Shown: positions 52,969 to 61,938, counted from the first letter of the stretch. The stretch: DNA of 64,000 nucleotides from an uncultured Hyphomonas sp. (GCF_963677035.1 NZ_OY781472.1:868001-932000), one strand, 5' to 3'. Numbers and translations: made by a program. Notes: a model not told the origin generated them from the sequence alone.

Positions 52969-53502
52969 ATGAACCTGTTTTTCCGGCTCCTGCGGATCAT
53001 CCTCTGGGCCTGGTTCGCGAAGACGAAAACTCACATTCTGGATGTGCACACGATCCGGACCGGTGTCTGGATCGGTGACCATGACCCGATGGGGCACATG
53101 ACCAATTCCAGATATGCCTCAATCACCGATCTCGGCATCATGAATTTCATGTTCCGGACCGGCACGATGAAGACGTTCCGCAAGCGCGGCTGGATCCCCA
53201 TCATCCAGCACGAAGCGCTGACCTACTTCCACTCGATGAAGTTTCCGCAGAAATTCGAACTGCAGACCCGTATGGTCGGCTGGGACGGAACCTATATGTG
53301 TTTCCGGCATACATTTGTCTCGAAGGGGCGCACGGTCGCGACCAGCCGCATGATCGCCCGGCTCAAGGGACGCAAAAGGGAGAGGGTAACCGCAGACATG
53401 GCACTCGAAGCACTGGGCATGCCGATGGACAGCCCGCCCCTGGAAAAACCGTTCCTGGATGCAATCGCTGACCTGAGGGCCGAGCGGGCCTCCAACACAT
53501 GA
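52969..53502 (+). CDS. Hotdog-fold acyl-CoA thioesterase-like protein
   Basis: A 177-residue 4HBT-type protein with a hydrophobic N-terminal helix (MNLFFRLLRIILWAWF). The fold's landmark is GDHDPMGHMTNSRYASITDLG (in pieces: DHDPMGHMTNSRYASI), with PIIQHEALTYF and FELQTRMVGWDGTYMCFRH strands following. Members hydrolyse acyl-CoA thioesters. The N-terminal helix may attach it to the membrane, as in THEM6-like proteins. ATG 52969 lies 12 bases after AGGAGG, longer than ideal. Its last four bases overlap the nucleoside hydrolase start. Confidence 0.85.
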   Translation: MNLFFRLLRIILWAWFAKTKTHILDVHTIRTGVWIGDHDPMGHMTNSRYASITDLGIMNFMFRTGTMKTFRKRGWIPIIQHEALTYFHSMKFPQKFELQTRMVGWDGTYMCFRHTFVSKGRTVATSRMIARLKGRKRERVTADMALEALGMPMDSPPLEKPFLDAIADLRAERASNT

Positions 53503-54422
53503 GTGTGCCCCTGATCATAGATTGCGATCCCGGTGTCGACGATGCCGTCATGCTGATGATGGCGCTGGCGAGCGATGCGCTGGACGTGCGCGCGATCACG
53601 ACGGTGGCCGGAAACGTGCCACTCCGCCTGACCAGCCGGAACGCCCGCATGATGTGCCAGCTGATGAACCATGGCGAGGTGCCGGTCTATGCAGGCTGCC
53701 CCGGCCCCATCCTGCGCGCGCCGGTGACGGCGGAGGAGTTTCATGGCGAAAGCGGGATTGCCGGGATCGACCCGTTCGAGCCGGACGCACCGCTCGCCGG
53801 GGGCCATGCCGTCCCCTTCCTTGTCGAGACGCTGAAGGCCGCCGCGCCGGGCGAGTACACGCTCGTCGTGACCGGCCCGATGACCAATATCGCCGCGGCT
53901 CTGGTGCTGGACCCGTCGATTGCCAAAGGCATCTCCCGCCTCGTCGTGATGGCCGGTGCCGACAGCGCTGGCGGCAACATCACGCCTTTCGCGGAGTTCA
54001 ACGTCTTCGCAGACCCGCACGCCGCTGCCATCGTTTTCAATTCCGGCATCCCGGCCACGGTGCTGAGCCTCGACGTCACGCATACGGTGCGCGCAGAACT
54101 GCCGCGCATCGAACGTCTGAAAACCGTTCAGACCGGACGCGCCGCCATCATGGTGCAGCTACTGGAAGCCGGCAATGAGCTGGAAGGCCGGTGGAAGGAA
54201 GGGCTCAAATCGCCCATGCACGACCCGTCCACGGTCGCCTTCCTGCTGGCCCCGCACCTGTTCGAGGCGAAGGCCACAACGGTCAGCGTCGTGACGGAAG
54301 AAGGCGAGCGCTTCGGCCAGACCTGTCTCAGCGAAACCGCAGGCGGCCCGCATGACTGGGTCACCGCCGCGGATGCCGATGGCTTTTTCGATCTCATCGC
54401 CTCCCTGATGGAGCGGGCATGA
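53499..54422 (+). CDS. Nucleoside hydrolase
   Basis: A 307-residue ribonucleoside hydrolase that splits nucleosides into base and ribose. The calcium-binding signature is IIDCDPGVDDAVML (Asp8, Asp10, Asp14, Asp15), with TTVAGNVPL, VVTGPMTNIAAAL, GGNITPFAEFNVFADPHAA and the C-terminal catalytic-type His in MHDPSTVAF. It belongs to the IunH/RihA-type family; preference for purine or pyrimidine is not readable. Start and end overlap neighbours by four bases on each side, showing translational coupling with the thioesterase and ribokinase. Confidence 0.94.
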   Translation: MSVPLIIDCDPGVDDAVMLMMALASDALDVRAITTVAGNVPLRLTSRNARMMCQLMNHGEVPVYAGCPGPILRAPVTAEEFHGESGIAGIDPFEPDAPLAGGHAVPFLVETLKAAAPGEYTLVVTGPMTNIAAALVLDPSIAKGISRLVVMAGADSAGGNITPFAEFNVFADPHAAAIVFNSGIPATVLSLDVTHTVRAELPRIERLKTVQTGRAAIMVQLLEAGNELEGRWKEGLKSPMHDPSTVAFLLAPHLFEAKATTVSVVTEEGERFGQTCLSETAGGPHDWVTAADADGFFDLIASLMERA

Positions 54423-55270
54423 TCACCATTGTCGGCTCTATCAATCTCGACATCGTGGCCACCGGCCCCGCCCTGCCCCGGCCGGGCGAAACGGTCGGCG
54501 GCGCCCGGCTTGCCCGTCATCCCGGCGGCAAGGGCGCGAACCAGGCATTGGCTGCCCGTCGCCTTGGCGCGGAGGTACAGCTGGTCGGGGCTGTCGGCGC
54601 CGACGATATGGCCGACGAGGCGCTGAAACTGCTGCAGGATGGCGGTGTGGACCTCGCGCAAGTCGCGCATGTGAATGGCGAGACGACGGGCGTGGCACTG
54701 ATCGCGGTCGATGCCACCTCCGGCGAAAACCTGATCGTTGTCTGCCCCGGCGCCAACCATGTGTTGCGGCCGGAAGACGTAGAACACCTGCCGATTGAGC
54801 ACATGATGGGGGTGCTGGAAGTGCCCGTGCCGGTGCTGCTGGCGGCCGCAGAAAAGGCGACCGGTTTTGTCAGCCTGAACCTCGCCCCGGCCATGACGAT
54901 ACCGGACCAGCTCATGACGATGGCAGACCTTGTCAGTGTCAACGAGACCGAAGCGGAGACTTATGGTGACCGCCTGATGACTTGCGGCGCGCTGGTCGCC
55001 GTCTCGCTCGGCGCGGAGGGCGCGGCGCTCTACAAGGACGGCAAAGAGATTGCCCGGGCCGCCCCGCCGAAAGTGCAGGTCGTCGACACGGTCGGCGCCG
55101 GGGACACGTTCACCGCCGCGCTGACGGTCGCCCTGATCGAGGGCAAGGCGCCGCAGGACGCGCTGACCTTTGCCGTGACCGCCGGGGCGCTTGCATGCAC
55201 ACGGCCCGGCGCCCAGCCCAGCCTGCCGCAGCGCCGCGACGTCGACGCGCTTGCCCTCGGCGGGAAATGA
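54419..55270 (+). CDS. rbsK: Ribokinase (PfkB family)
   Basis: A 283-residue sugar kinase phosphorylating ribose. Landmarks: IVGSINLDIVATGPALPRPGETV at the start (in pieces: VGSINLDIV, LPRPGETV), HPGGKGANQALAARRLG, the anion-hole/catalytic DTVGAGDTFTAAL. It is slightly shorter than E. coli RbsK (309). Overlap of four bases with the nucleoside hydrolase stop suggests the ribose released by that enzyme is its substrate. The nuclease gene follows 52 bases later. Confidence 0.92.
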   Translation: MITIVGSINLDIVATGPALPRPGETVGGARLARHPGGKGANQALAARRLGAEVQLVGAVGADDMADEALKLLQDGGVDLAQVAHVNGETTGVALIAVDATSGENLIVVCPGANHVLRPEDVEHLPIEHMMGVLEVPVPVLLAAAEKATGFVSLNLAPAMTIPDQLMTMADLVSVNETEAETYGDRLMTCGALVAVSLGAEGAALYKDGKEIARAAPPKVQVVDTVGAGDTFTAALTVALIEGKAPQDALTFAVTAGALACTRPGAQPSLPQRRDVDALALGGK

Positions 55271-55322
55271 CGGCACCTGTCTGGCAAGCTTTCCCTGCCC
55301 CGTACCCTGCCGGAGACCCGCC

Positions 55323-56123
55323 ATGCGCCGCCTGCTGCTCAGCCTCGCCCTTGCCGCCACCATCGCCTCCCCGGCCTTTGCCTGGGGCAAGACCGGCCAC
55401 CGCGTCGTCGCCGCCGTGGCGGACAATTATCTGAGCGACGAGGCCGCCGCAGCGGTGGAAGACATCCTCGGGCCGGAAAGCATGGCCGAAGCGTCTGACT
55501 GGCCGGACTTCATGCGCTCCGACCCGGCCCCGTTCTGGCGCCGCGAATCCAGCCCCTGGCATTATGTGACCATCCCGGAAGGTGAGAAATATGCGGACAT
55601 CACGCCGCCGCCGGAGGGCAATGCGATCACGGCGCTGGCACATTTCCGCGCCATCGTGCTGGACGAGAGCCAGCCGCTGGAACAGCGCCAGCTGGCGCTC
55701 CGCTTCATCATCCATCTGGTGGGCGACCTGCAACAGCCCCTGCACGCCGGCAATGGCACGGACCGGGGGGCGAACCTCTTCACCTGCTATTTCTTCGAAG
55801 ACCTGACAAACCTGCACGAGGTCTGGGACGAGCTGCTCATCAATCATGAGGAGCTGTCCTACACCGAGTGGACCGACTGGCTGACCTCCAAGATCACGGC
55901 CGAAAAAATCCTCGTCTGGTCTGCCGCAACGCCGGAACAGTGGGCAGACGAAAGCGCCGCCATCCGCGACACGATCTACCCGGATCACCAGATCCTCAAA
56001 TGGGAATATGTCTACCAGACCCGCCCGATCCTGCGCCAGCAACTCTCCAAAGGCGGCGTGCGGTTGGCGGCTTATCTGAACGAGATGTTTGCGGAAGTGC
56101 CGGAAGGGCAAGCGGCGGAGTAG
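55323..56123 (+). CDS. Secreted S1/P1-family nuclease
   Basis: A 266-residue exported nuclease. Signal peptide residues 1-20 (ends SPAFA), after which the mature protein begins WGKTGHRVVAAVAD; in this family the N-terminal Trp and first His bind zinc. Other ligands: the Asp in EASDWPDFM, WHYVTIP, HLVGDLQQPLHAG and NLHEVWDELL. S1/P1 nucleases cut single-stranded DNA and RNA and have 3'-nucleotidase activity. GGAG precedes ATG 55323. Its position behind nucleoside hydrolase and ribokinase suggests nucleic-acid scavenging. Confidence 0.93.
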   Translation: MRRLLLSLALAATIASPAFAWGKTGHRVVAAVADNYLSDEAAAAVEDILGPESMAEASDWPDFMRSDPAPFWRRESSPWHYVTIPEGEKYADITPPPEGNAITALAHFRAIVLDESQPLEQRQLALRFIIHLVGDLQQPLHAGNGTDRGANLFTCYFFEDLTNLHEVWDELLINHEELSYTEWTDWLTSKITAEKILVWSAATPEQWADESAAIRDTIYPDHQILKWEYVYQTRPILRQQLSKGGVRLAAYLNEMFAEVPEGQAAE

Positions 56124-56355
56124 GTGGCGTCTGAAAGCAGGCGGAAGTACTCGCCGGAAGCGGTCACTGACGCCGCTTTCGAATTCTACGCCCGCCCATA
56201 CCCATATATTGGTCAATCGATCGGCGCCCGTGTTTTAGATGGGGCGATTTTCAGACGCTGAGTTCAATCAGACGTCTGGTGCACCATTCTTCGACCCCGG
56301 CCTTCGCAGGTACAGGCTTAGCTCAGCCAGAGCGCAAATCTGCGACGGCCAGCAC

Positions 56356-57432
56356 CTAGTTATCCCCCTCCCATATCCACTCTCCGCCCCGCCTCCAAAA
56401 CCGATGCGTGACCTCTTCCTTTAGAGTTCCAAAAACTAACGCCCGCAACTGACGCTGCTCCTCGTTCGACAAGCCGTCTAAAGAATAGCTGTACTTGCAA
56501 AGGAAATTTCCTTCTGAGACTTTCGTGCACGAGAGCTTTTTCAAACTAACGAGATGCGGGGTATCGCCGAACCTGCCTTCAGCCCGCGCCAAAGCTAACA
56601 TTCCCTGGTTGACCGCATTCAGCATCTCTCGCGTACTTGGCTCTCCTGAAACCTGTAGGTGTTCGGCGGTTTCGATGGCTGATGCACAGATACCCACCCA
56701 TTCGCTCAATCCTGCCCGGTACAAATCCTCTTGCGTAGGATAATAGTCTCCGTGGTTCGAGCCGGGCTCCGTCCATTTGTTTCTTTCAAGTTCGATACCC
56801 CAGCGAGCAATCCATGCCAACCGCTGCGCTATCAGAGATTGTGCTGCGGCCGAAACAGCTTCTCCTCCGCCCCCAGCATCCCGATACTTTTGAAAAAAGC
56901 TGCTCACTTCGAAAGTTCCATCCGGATTGTAAAGGACTTGAAACGAAGTATGGGGCCAGTAAATCGCCTCTCCCAAAGCTCTTTTCTGTCGCGTCAGCTG
57001 CTCGACTGCCTCAGGAGCAAGCGAGTCTAAGTGCTCATGCAATCGAGGGTGATGGTTTAGCTTCGTGGACAAACTATATGAGTAATGCAAAACGTGCACG
57101 TCGAATATTGGCTTCTTTGCGTCATGAACATCATACACTAAGTACTGCGCATAAGTATCAATTGGATTGCAACGCCCTTCAATTTCGACCTCGCTCATTC
57201 CCCCGTTGTAAGTCATGACTATGGGGATTTTTCCGCGTGCCTCATCGATGAATCGATAAATATTCTCGGGTGTCGGAGCGCCGCTTTCCGGGCTTTCCCA
57301 ATTGGTATAGTAATGGTGGATATTCGCGCCCCCCTCTTTCCAGCTCACATCTACACCGTCCACACGCACCGTTTGGGCTTGGGCAGAGAAAGCAAGCGCC
57401 GATACTGCAAAAAATGTCCGAATAATGCGCAT
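56356..57432 (-). CDS. Secreted protein of unknown family, low-GC segment
   Basis: A 358-residue protein with a signal peptide (MRIIRTFFAVSALAFSAQA, about 19 residues). The mature part begins VRVDGVDVSWKEGG and has aromatic-rich segments (IHHYYTNWE, HVLHYSYSL, NPDGTFEVSSFFQKY), three widely spaced Cys and ends WRRGGEWIWEGDN. No family is recognised. Base composition looks clearly lower in GC than genes left of 56.1 kb and right of 60.4 kb, which with the neighbouring rpoN fragment suggests foreign origin. AGGCGA lies upstream of ATG 57432. Confidence 0.65.
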   Translation of the reverse strand: MRIIRTFFAVSALAFSAQAQTVRVDGVDVSWKEGGANIHHYYTNWESPESGAPTPENIYRFIDEARGKIPIVMTYNGGMSEVEIEGRCNPIDTYAQYLVYDVHDAKKPIFDVHVLHYSYSLSTKLNHHPRLHEHLDSLAPEAVEQLTRQKRALGEAIYWPHTSFQVLYNPDGTFEVSSFFQKYRDAGGGGEAVSAAAQSLIAQRLAWIARWGIELERNKWTEPGSNHGDYYPTQEDLYRAGLSEWVGICASAIETAEHLQVSGEPSTREMLNAVNQGMLALARAEGRFGDTPHLVSLKKLSCTKVSEGNFLCKYSYSLDGLSNEEQRQLRALVFGTLKEEVTHRFWRRGGEWIWEGDN

Positions 57433-57621
57433 CGCATGTCGCCTGAAGTCATTTCGCAAGTCCGAGTTCCCCGCCATCTCTTTCCAAAGGGGAAATGCGT
57501 ACAAGAACAGGTGGAATTGGTCAAATGGCAATCAACGTCTAATGTCTAAGGATAGTTGACTGGTAATTCTTCCCTGCGCCTAGAGTTCTTTGTGCCAGAA
57601 AGCCCTGACGCCTAGTTTCAC

Positions 57622-58101
57622 TCAGCGAATACGGCAACAAATGCGTAAGGGAAGCGCGACGCCAAATTCGGTCATCCGCACCAAGAATGAATCGAGGGTC
57701 CGGGTTGGGCCATTTCCGGCCATCCGCAAACCGTGATTTGCGACAGCCCTAACTCGCCCTGTTGATCCTGCGGCGTGGACGCTGGAGGGGATGTGCAGGC
57801 TTTCGCGGTATTTGGCGACCGTGCGGCGGGCGATTTCGACGCCGTAGCCGGTGAGGATTTCCACGATCTGATCATCTGACAGAACGTCGTCCGGGTCTTC
57901 CTTGTCGATCAGTTGCTTGATCCGGTAACGGACGGCTTCGGCGGAATGCGCCTCCCCGCCCCCGGTGGCCGGGATGGCGGCGGAGAAGAAGTATTTCAGC
58001 TCGAACAGGCCGCGCGGCGTCGACATGTATTTGTTGGTCGTGACGCGGCTGACGGCCGACTCGTGCATTTCGATCGCGTCGACCCTGCAAATACCAAACA
58101 C
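57622..58101 (-). pseudogene. Truncated, decayed copy of the rpoN 3' end
   Basis: The frame encodes the last ~105 residues of sigma-54: AIEMHESAVSRVTTNKYMST, ELKYFFSAAIPATGGGEAHS and the RpoN box ARRTVAKYRESLHIPSS, nearly identical to the intact rpoN at 60430-61920. Homology runs from about 57709 to 58083. A one-base deletion after the IPSS codons shifts the frame and the true stop is lost, so translation would run into unrelated residues. The N-terminal four fifths are missing. Many differences from the intact copy are silent, pointing to an older or imported copy. Not expected to work as a sigma factor. Confidence 0.9.
57709..58083. repeat. Direct repeat, left copy (rpoN 3' end)
   Basis: About 375 bp matching 60389-60762 in the same orientation with scattered substitutions, one deletion within the coding part, and including some 40 bp beyond the rpoN stop. 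The left and right copies bracket the GGDEF-EAL gene. Confidence 0.9.
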
Positions 58102-58170
58102 TACTCTTCAGAACTAATTAAGTGAAAAGCGATACGGTTGACTGTTGAACAATCAGGATGAGAGTTCAGA

Positions 58171-60294
58171 ATGCCGTTCGATGATAAATATCTGCGGGCG
58201 TACAAACACACGCTTGATGAGTTTGCAATCGTCGCCAGGACCGACCGGGCTGGTCGGATTCTTGACGTTAATGATCGTTTTTGCGAGATCAGCAAATATG
58301 AGCGTCACGAGCTTATCGGGCAGACCCACCATCTTCTGAACTCAGGTTTCCACCCCCGGTCATTCTTTGTCAACATGTGGAAAACGATCTCTGCCGGGAC
58401 GACCTGGAGAGGCGTGATAAAGAACCGGGCCAAGGACGGCTCGTTCTATTGGGTCCTCACGACAATCGTGCCTGAGAGGGGTACTGACGGGCGAATTAGC
58501 GGGTACACGGCGATCCGTATCGATATTACAGCCCAGCGCAACGCTGAGGACTCCTTGATCCTTGAATCAAAGGGCCGTCGGGAAGCTGAAGCGATGCTGC
58601 TCAATATCATCGAAGCAATGCCGATTGGTGTCGGGGCCTTTGACCATGATGACAGGTTGTTCCTCAGCAATTCCGTCTATCGTGACATGGTTCCTGGCGC
58701 GCGAAATGGGGCGGCCGAGGGAAGCACATTTGAAGAGATCATCCGCAAAACAGTTGATAGCGGCGCGCTCGCCATTGCTGATGATCTGTCACCCGACGCA
58801 TTGGAAGCTGCGATCAGGGCGACGCTGAAAAGGCACATGACGGACGGCCAGGCGTCGGCACATGAACTGGCCGACGGGCGCTGGTTCCAGGCACAGGGCC
58901 GCAAGACGCTAACGGGAGAAAGTGTTGAAGTCGTAACAGATATTACGGCCATCAAACGCGCCGAAGAGACGATACGTGATCAGGTCATCCACGACCCTGT
59001 GACAGGTATACATAATCGGATCGGATTTGATTTTGAGCTGGGTCAGGCCGTATCCGATTATGAAAAAAACAGCAGGACATTCGCTCTCAGCCTTATCGAC
59101 ATCGATCATTTCAAGCGGGTCAATGATCGCATGGGGCATGCGGCGGGGGATGCCGTCCTCCGGGGTGTTGCCAGGCGTCTCCGTATGTTGCCGGGCATCC
59201 GTTGCGCTGCACGTGTGGGCGGGGACGAATTTGCGGTGCTGATTGACATGGCGGACGGGTCTGTCGACGTGCTAGAAAAATCCGTCAAGCGCGCCGCGGC
59301 CGCGTGTTTTCAACCCTTGTCCGTCAATGGCAGCATGATCGACCTGTCCGGCTCCGTCGGGGTCGCTGTGTATCCGGAGGATGGAAGCGATGCAGATTCG
59401 CTCACGCGGGCGGCGGACATTGCGTTGCTTACCGCGAAGCGCCAGGGCCGGTCTCGCGTGCAATTTGTCAATACAGAGATCAAGACGCAACACATACGTT
59501 ATGGCATCATTCTGGACACGATTCCGGCTGCCATCGAGACCCGTCAGATTACGCCAGCCTTTCAGCCGATCGTTTCAGCAGGTACGCACGAGCTGAAAGG
59601 TATGGAAGTACTTGCGCGGTGGGACCATCCCGAAATAGGCGCGGTGACTCCTGACGAGTTTATTCCGATTGCCAGGGAAGCAGGCCTGTTGAGTGCGCTG
59701 GACCAGATGATGATCACGTCAGCCTGTGAGTTGGCGCATGACTGGCTGGCCTCTGGAATGATTGAATTTCTGTCCCTTAACGCGTCGCCGACCGAACTGG
59801 CCACGCGCGGGTATGCAACAGCCCTGCTTGCAACTCTGAGGCGCCTGGATATCCGGCCTGAGCAGATCTCCATAGAAATTCTGGAATCAGCTTTAATCGA
59901 TGACATACCAGCCGTACTGCGCAATCTGAACCGGCTCCACGAGGCCGGAATCCGGGTCATGCTTGACGATTTCGGAACGGGCTTTTCCAACCTGCAGGCG
60001 GCCATGGCGCTGCCCCTGTCCGGCATCAAGTTTGATCGTTCGATCATCCAGCGCCTTGACGAGAAGGGCATGCTGCCGGTCGTCATCAAGTCGATGGCGC
60101 AACTCTGCCATTCTTTCGGCTTGCATACAGTCGCAGAAGGGATCGAGACCGATGCTCACCTGGAAATGGCCGAAGAGATGAATGTAACCTGCCTGCAGGG
60201 CTTCATGTTTGGTGAAGCGCTTTCTTTTCCCTATGCGGATCTCTACGTTCGCAGCAACGGTGTTGTCAGACAAGTGAAGAGTCGTCTCTCCTGA
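58171..60294 (+). CDS. PAS-PAS-GGDEF-EAL cyclic-di-GMP signalling protein
   Basis: A 707-residue cytoplasmic sensor with no membrane helix. PAS domains lie at about 13-120 (IVARTDRAGRILDVNDRFCE) and 140-255 (IEAMPIGVGAFDHDDRLFLSN). The GGDEF domain has an intact RVGGDEFAVL (residues 350-354), so cyclase activity is possible, but there is no RxxD inhibitory site before it. The EAL domain reads EVL at Glu479; ASP, EILES, LDDFGTGFSN, IKFDRSI and AEGIET retain the metal/catalytic residues. It may therefore make and/or break c-di-GMP. AGGATGAGAG precedes ATG 58171. It lies between two copies of the rpoN 3' end, inside the suspected insertion. Confidence 0.94.
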   Translation: MPFDDKYLRAYKHTLDEFAIVARTDRAGRILDVNDRFCEISKYERHELIGQTHHLLNSGFHPRSFFVNMWKTISAGTTWRGVIKNRAKDGSFYWVLTTIVPERGTDGRISGYTAIRIDITAQRNAEDSLILESKGRREAEAMLLNIIEAMPIGVGAFDHDDRLFLSNSVYRDMVPGARNGAAEGSTFEEIIRKTVDSGALAIADDLSPDALEAAIRATLKRHMTDGQASAHELADGRWFQAQGRKTLTGESVEVVTDITAIKRAEETIRDQVIHDPVTGIHNRIGFDFELGQAVSDYEKNSRTFALSLIDIDHFKRVNDRMGHAAGDAVLRGVARRLRMLPGIRCAARVGGDEFAVLIDMADGSVDVLEKSVKRAAAACFQPLSVNGSMIDLSGSVGVAVYPEDGSDADSLTRAADIALLTAKRQGRSRVQFVNTEIKTQHIRYGIILDTIPAAIETRQITPAFQPIVSAGTHELKGMEVLARWDHPEIGAVTPDEFIPIAREAGLLSALDQMMITSACELAHDWLASGMIEFLSLNASPTELATRGYATALLATLRRLDIRPEQISIEILESALIDDIPAVLRNLNRLHEAGIRVMLDDFGTGFSNLQAAMALPLSGIKFDRSIIQRLDEKGMLPVVIKSMAQLCHSFGLHTVAEGIETDAHLEMAEEMNVTCLQGFMFGEALSFPYADLYVRSNGVVRQVKSRLS

Positions 60295-60388
60295 CCGGGT
60301 GTGGGACGCCGAGAGCCGAACCCTCAGTACTTTTTGACTTTTTGCCAAAATCAGCCATCTGCATCGATTCAGAAAATGACAGATAAGG

Positions 60389-60762
60389 GCCAATTTCGGC
60401 CATCCGCAAACTGTGATTTGAGATAGGCCTCAACTCGCCCTGTTGATCCGGCGGCGTTGGACGCTGGAGGGGATGTGCAGGCTTTCGCGGTATTTGGCGA
60501 CTGTGCGGCGGGCGATTTCGACGCCGTAGCCGGTGAGGATTTCCACGATCTGGTCGTCTGACAGAACGTCGTCCGGGTCTTCCTTGTCGATCAGCTGCTT
60601 GATCCGGTAACGGACGGCTTCGGCGGAATGCGCCTCCCCGCCCCCGGTCGCCGGGATGGCGGCGGAGAAGAAGTATTTCAGCTCAAACAGCCCGCGCGGC
60701 GTCGACATGTATTTGTTGGTCGTCACGCGGCTGACGGTAGATTCGTGCATCTCGATCGCATC
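60389..60762. repeat. Direct repeat, right copy (intact rpoN 3' end)
   Basis: The right partner of the repeat at 57709-58083; it covers the last ~110 codons of rpoN plus about 40 bases after its stop. Confidence 0.9.
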
Positions 60763-61920
60763 GGCCACCTGTTTCAGGTTCAGCGGTTTCAGGTGTGCGA
60801 CACCATGCGCAAAGAAGGCGTCCTGCTGGCGCACGATCTCGCTCGCCACTTTCAGGATGGTCCGGGCGCGCTGGTCCAGTGACTTGATCAGCCAGCTGGC
60901 AGAAGCGGCGCATTCGGAGATGAACTCCTTTTCCTTGTCGCGCATCTTCAGGGCCGAGACTTCGGCATAATAGGCCTTGTCCATCAGCACGCGCGGCAGC
61001 GTGTCGGAATTCAGCTCCACCGCGAACATGCCGTTCGGCAGCTCACGCACATAGACGTCTGGCTGGACGGCGATGGTCGTGTCTGAGGAATAGCCCGAGC
61101 CCGGCTTCGGAGACAGCTGGCGCAGCTCCGTCATCATGTCCACCAGGTCTTCCTTGCCGACGCCGCAGCGGTCCGACAGGGTTTTCAGGTCATGCTTGGC
61201 GACGAGGGCGAGGTTCTCGATCATCGCTTCCATGGCCGGGTCGTAGCGGCCGCGCTCTTTCAGCTGCAGCGCCAGGCATTCCGGAATGGAGCGCGCCATC
61301 ACGCCCGTCGGCTCAAAGCCCTGGCAGACCTGCAGCACGGCCTCGACATTCGCTTCATCGGCGCCGAGATCCTTTGCAACCTCCTCGACCGTGGTGCGCA
61401 GGTAGCCTCCCTCATCGGTCTCATCGATCAGGCGGGCCGCAATCAGCCGGTCTGCCGCCGACAGGCCGGCCAGCTGCAACTGGTCGTGCAGGTGCTGGTT
61501 CAGCGTCACATTGGAAGACGTGTTGGAGGCCATGTCGTAATCATCGCTGGCAGCCCCTGCCCCGATACCGGACCAGTCTGCCTTGGCGGACGGGCCGGAG
61601 ACCCCGGCCGGCATGGCATTATCAGAGCCCGTGCCCGGCTCGTAAACATCCTCACCCGGCGCATCCAGCTGTTCGCGCGCCTCGCCCATGCCGGAGCTGT
61701 CGTCGAGCGACATCTCTTCGCGGCGGGCGGGTTCGCTGCCTTCACCCGCCCCGTCATTGTCTTCCGTCTTCTGAAGCAACGGATTGCGTTCGATTTCGGC
61801 TTCGACGAACTCAGCGAGTTCCTGGTTGGACAGCTGCAGCAGTTTGATGGCCTGCTGTAGTTGTGGCGTCATGACCAGGGACGTGCCCTGGCGCATGTCG
61901 AGTGATTGTTTCATGGCCAT
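60430..61920 (-). CDS. rpoN: RNA polymerase sigma-54 factor
   Basis: A 496-residue sigma-54. Region I (MRQGTSLVMTPQLQQAIKLL) binds the activator and core; an acidic region II follows (about 55-120). Core-binding region III is VTLNQHLHDQLQLAGLSAAD onward, and the DNA-binding end has HESTVSRVTTNKYMSTPRG (HTH) and the RpoN box ARRTVAKYRESLHIPSS. ATG 61920 (MAMKQSLDMRQ) is the family start. lptB lies 18 bases upstream on the same strand, the usual alphaproteobacterial lptA-lptB-rpoN order. Its 3' end is duplicated 2.7 kb away. Confidence 0.98.
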   Translation of the reverse strand: MAMKQSLDMRQGTSLVMTPQLQQAIKLLQLSNQELAEFVEAEIERNPLLQKTEDNDGAGEGSEPARREEMSLDDSSGMGEAREQLDAPGEDVYEPGTGSDNAMPAGVSGPSAKADWSGIGAGAASDDYDMASNTSSNVTLNQHLHDQLQLAGLSAADRLIAARLIDETDEGGYLRTTVEEVAKDLGADEANVEAVLQVCQGFEPTGVMARSIPECLALQLKERGRYDPAMEAMIENLALVAKHDLKTLSDRCGVGKEDLVDMMTELRQLSPKPGSGYSSDTTIAVQPDVYVRELPNGMFAVELNSDTLPRVLMDKAYYAEVSALKMRDKEKEFISECAASASWLIKSLDQRARTILKVASEIVRQQDAFFAHGVAHLKPLNLKQVADAIEMHESTVSRVTTNKYMSTPRGLFELKYFFSAAIPATGGGEAHSAEAVRYRIKQLIDKEDPDDVLSDDQIVEILTGYGVEIARRTVAKYRESLHIPSSVQRRRINRAS

Positions 61921-61938
61921 AAGCCGCGCCCCCTGTAA

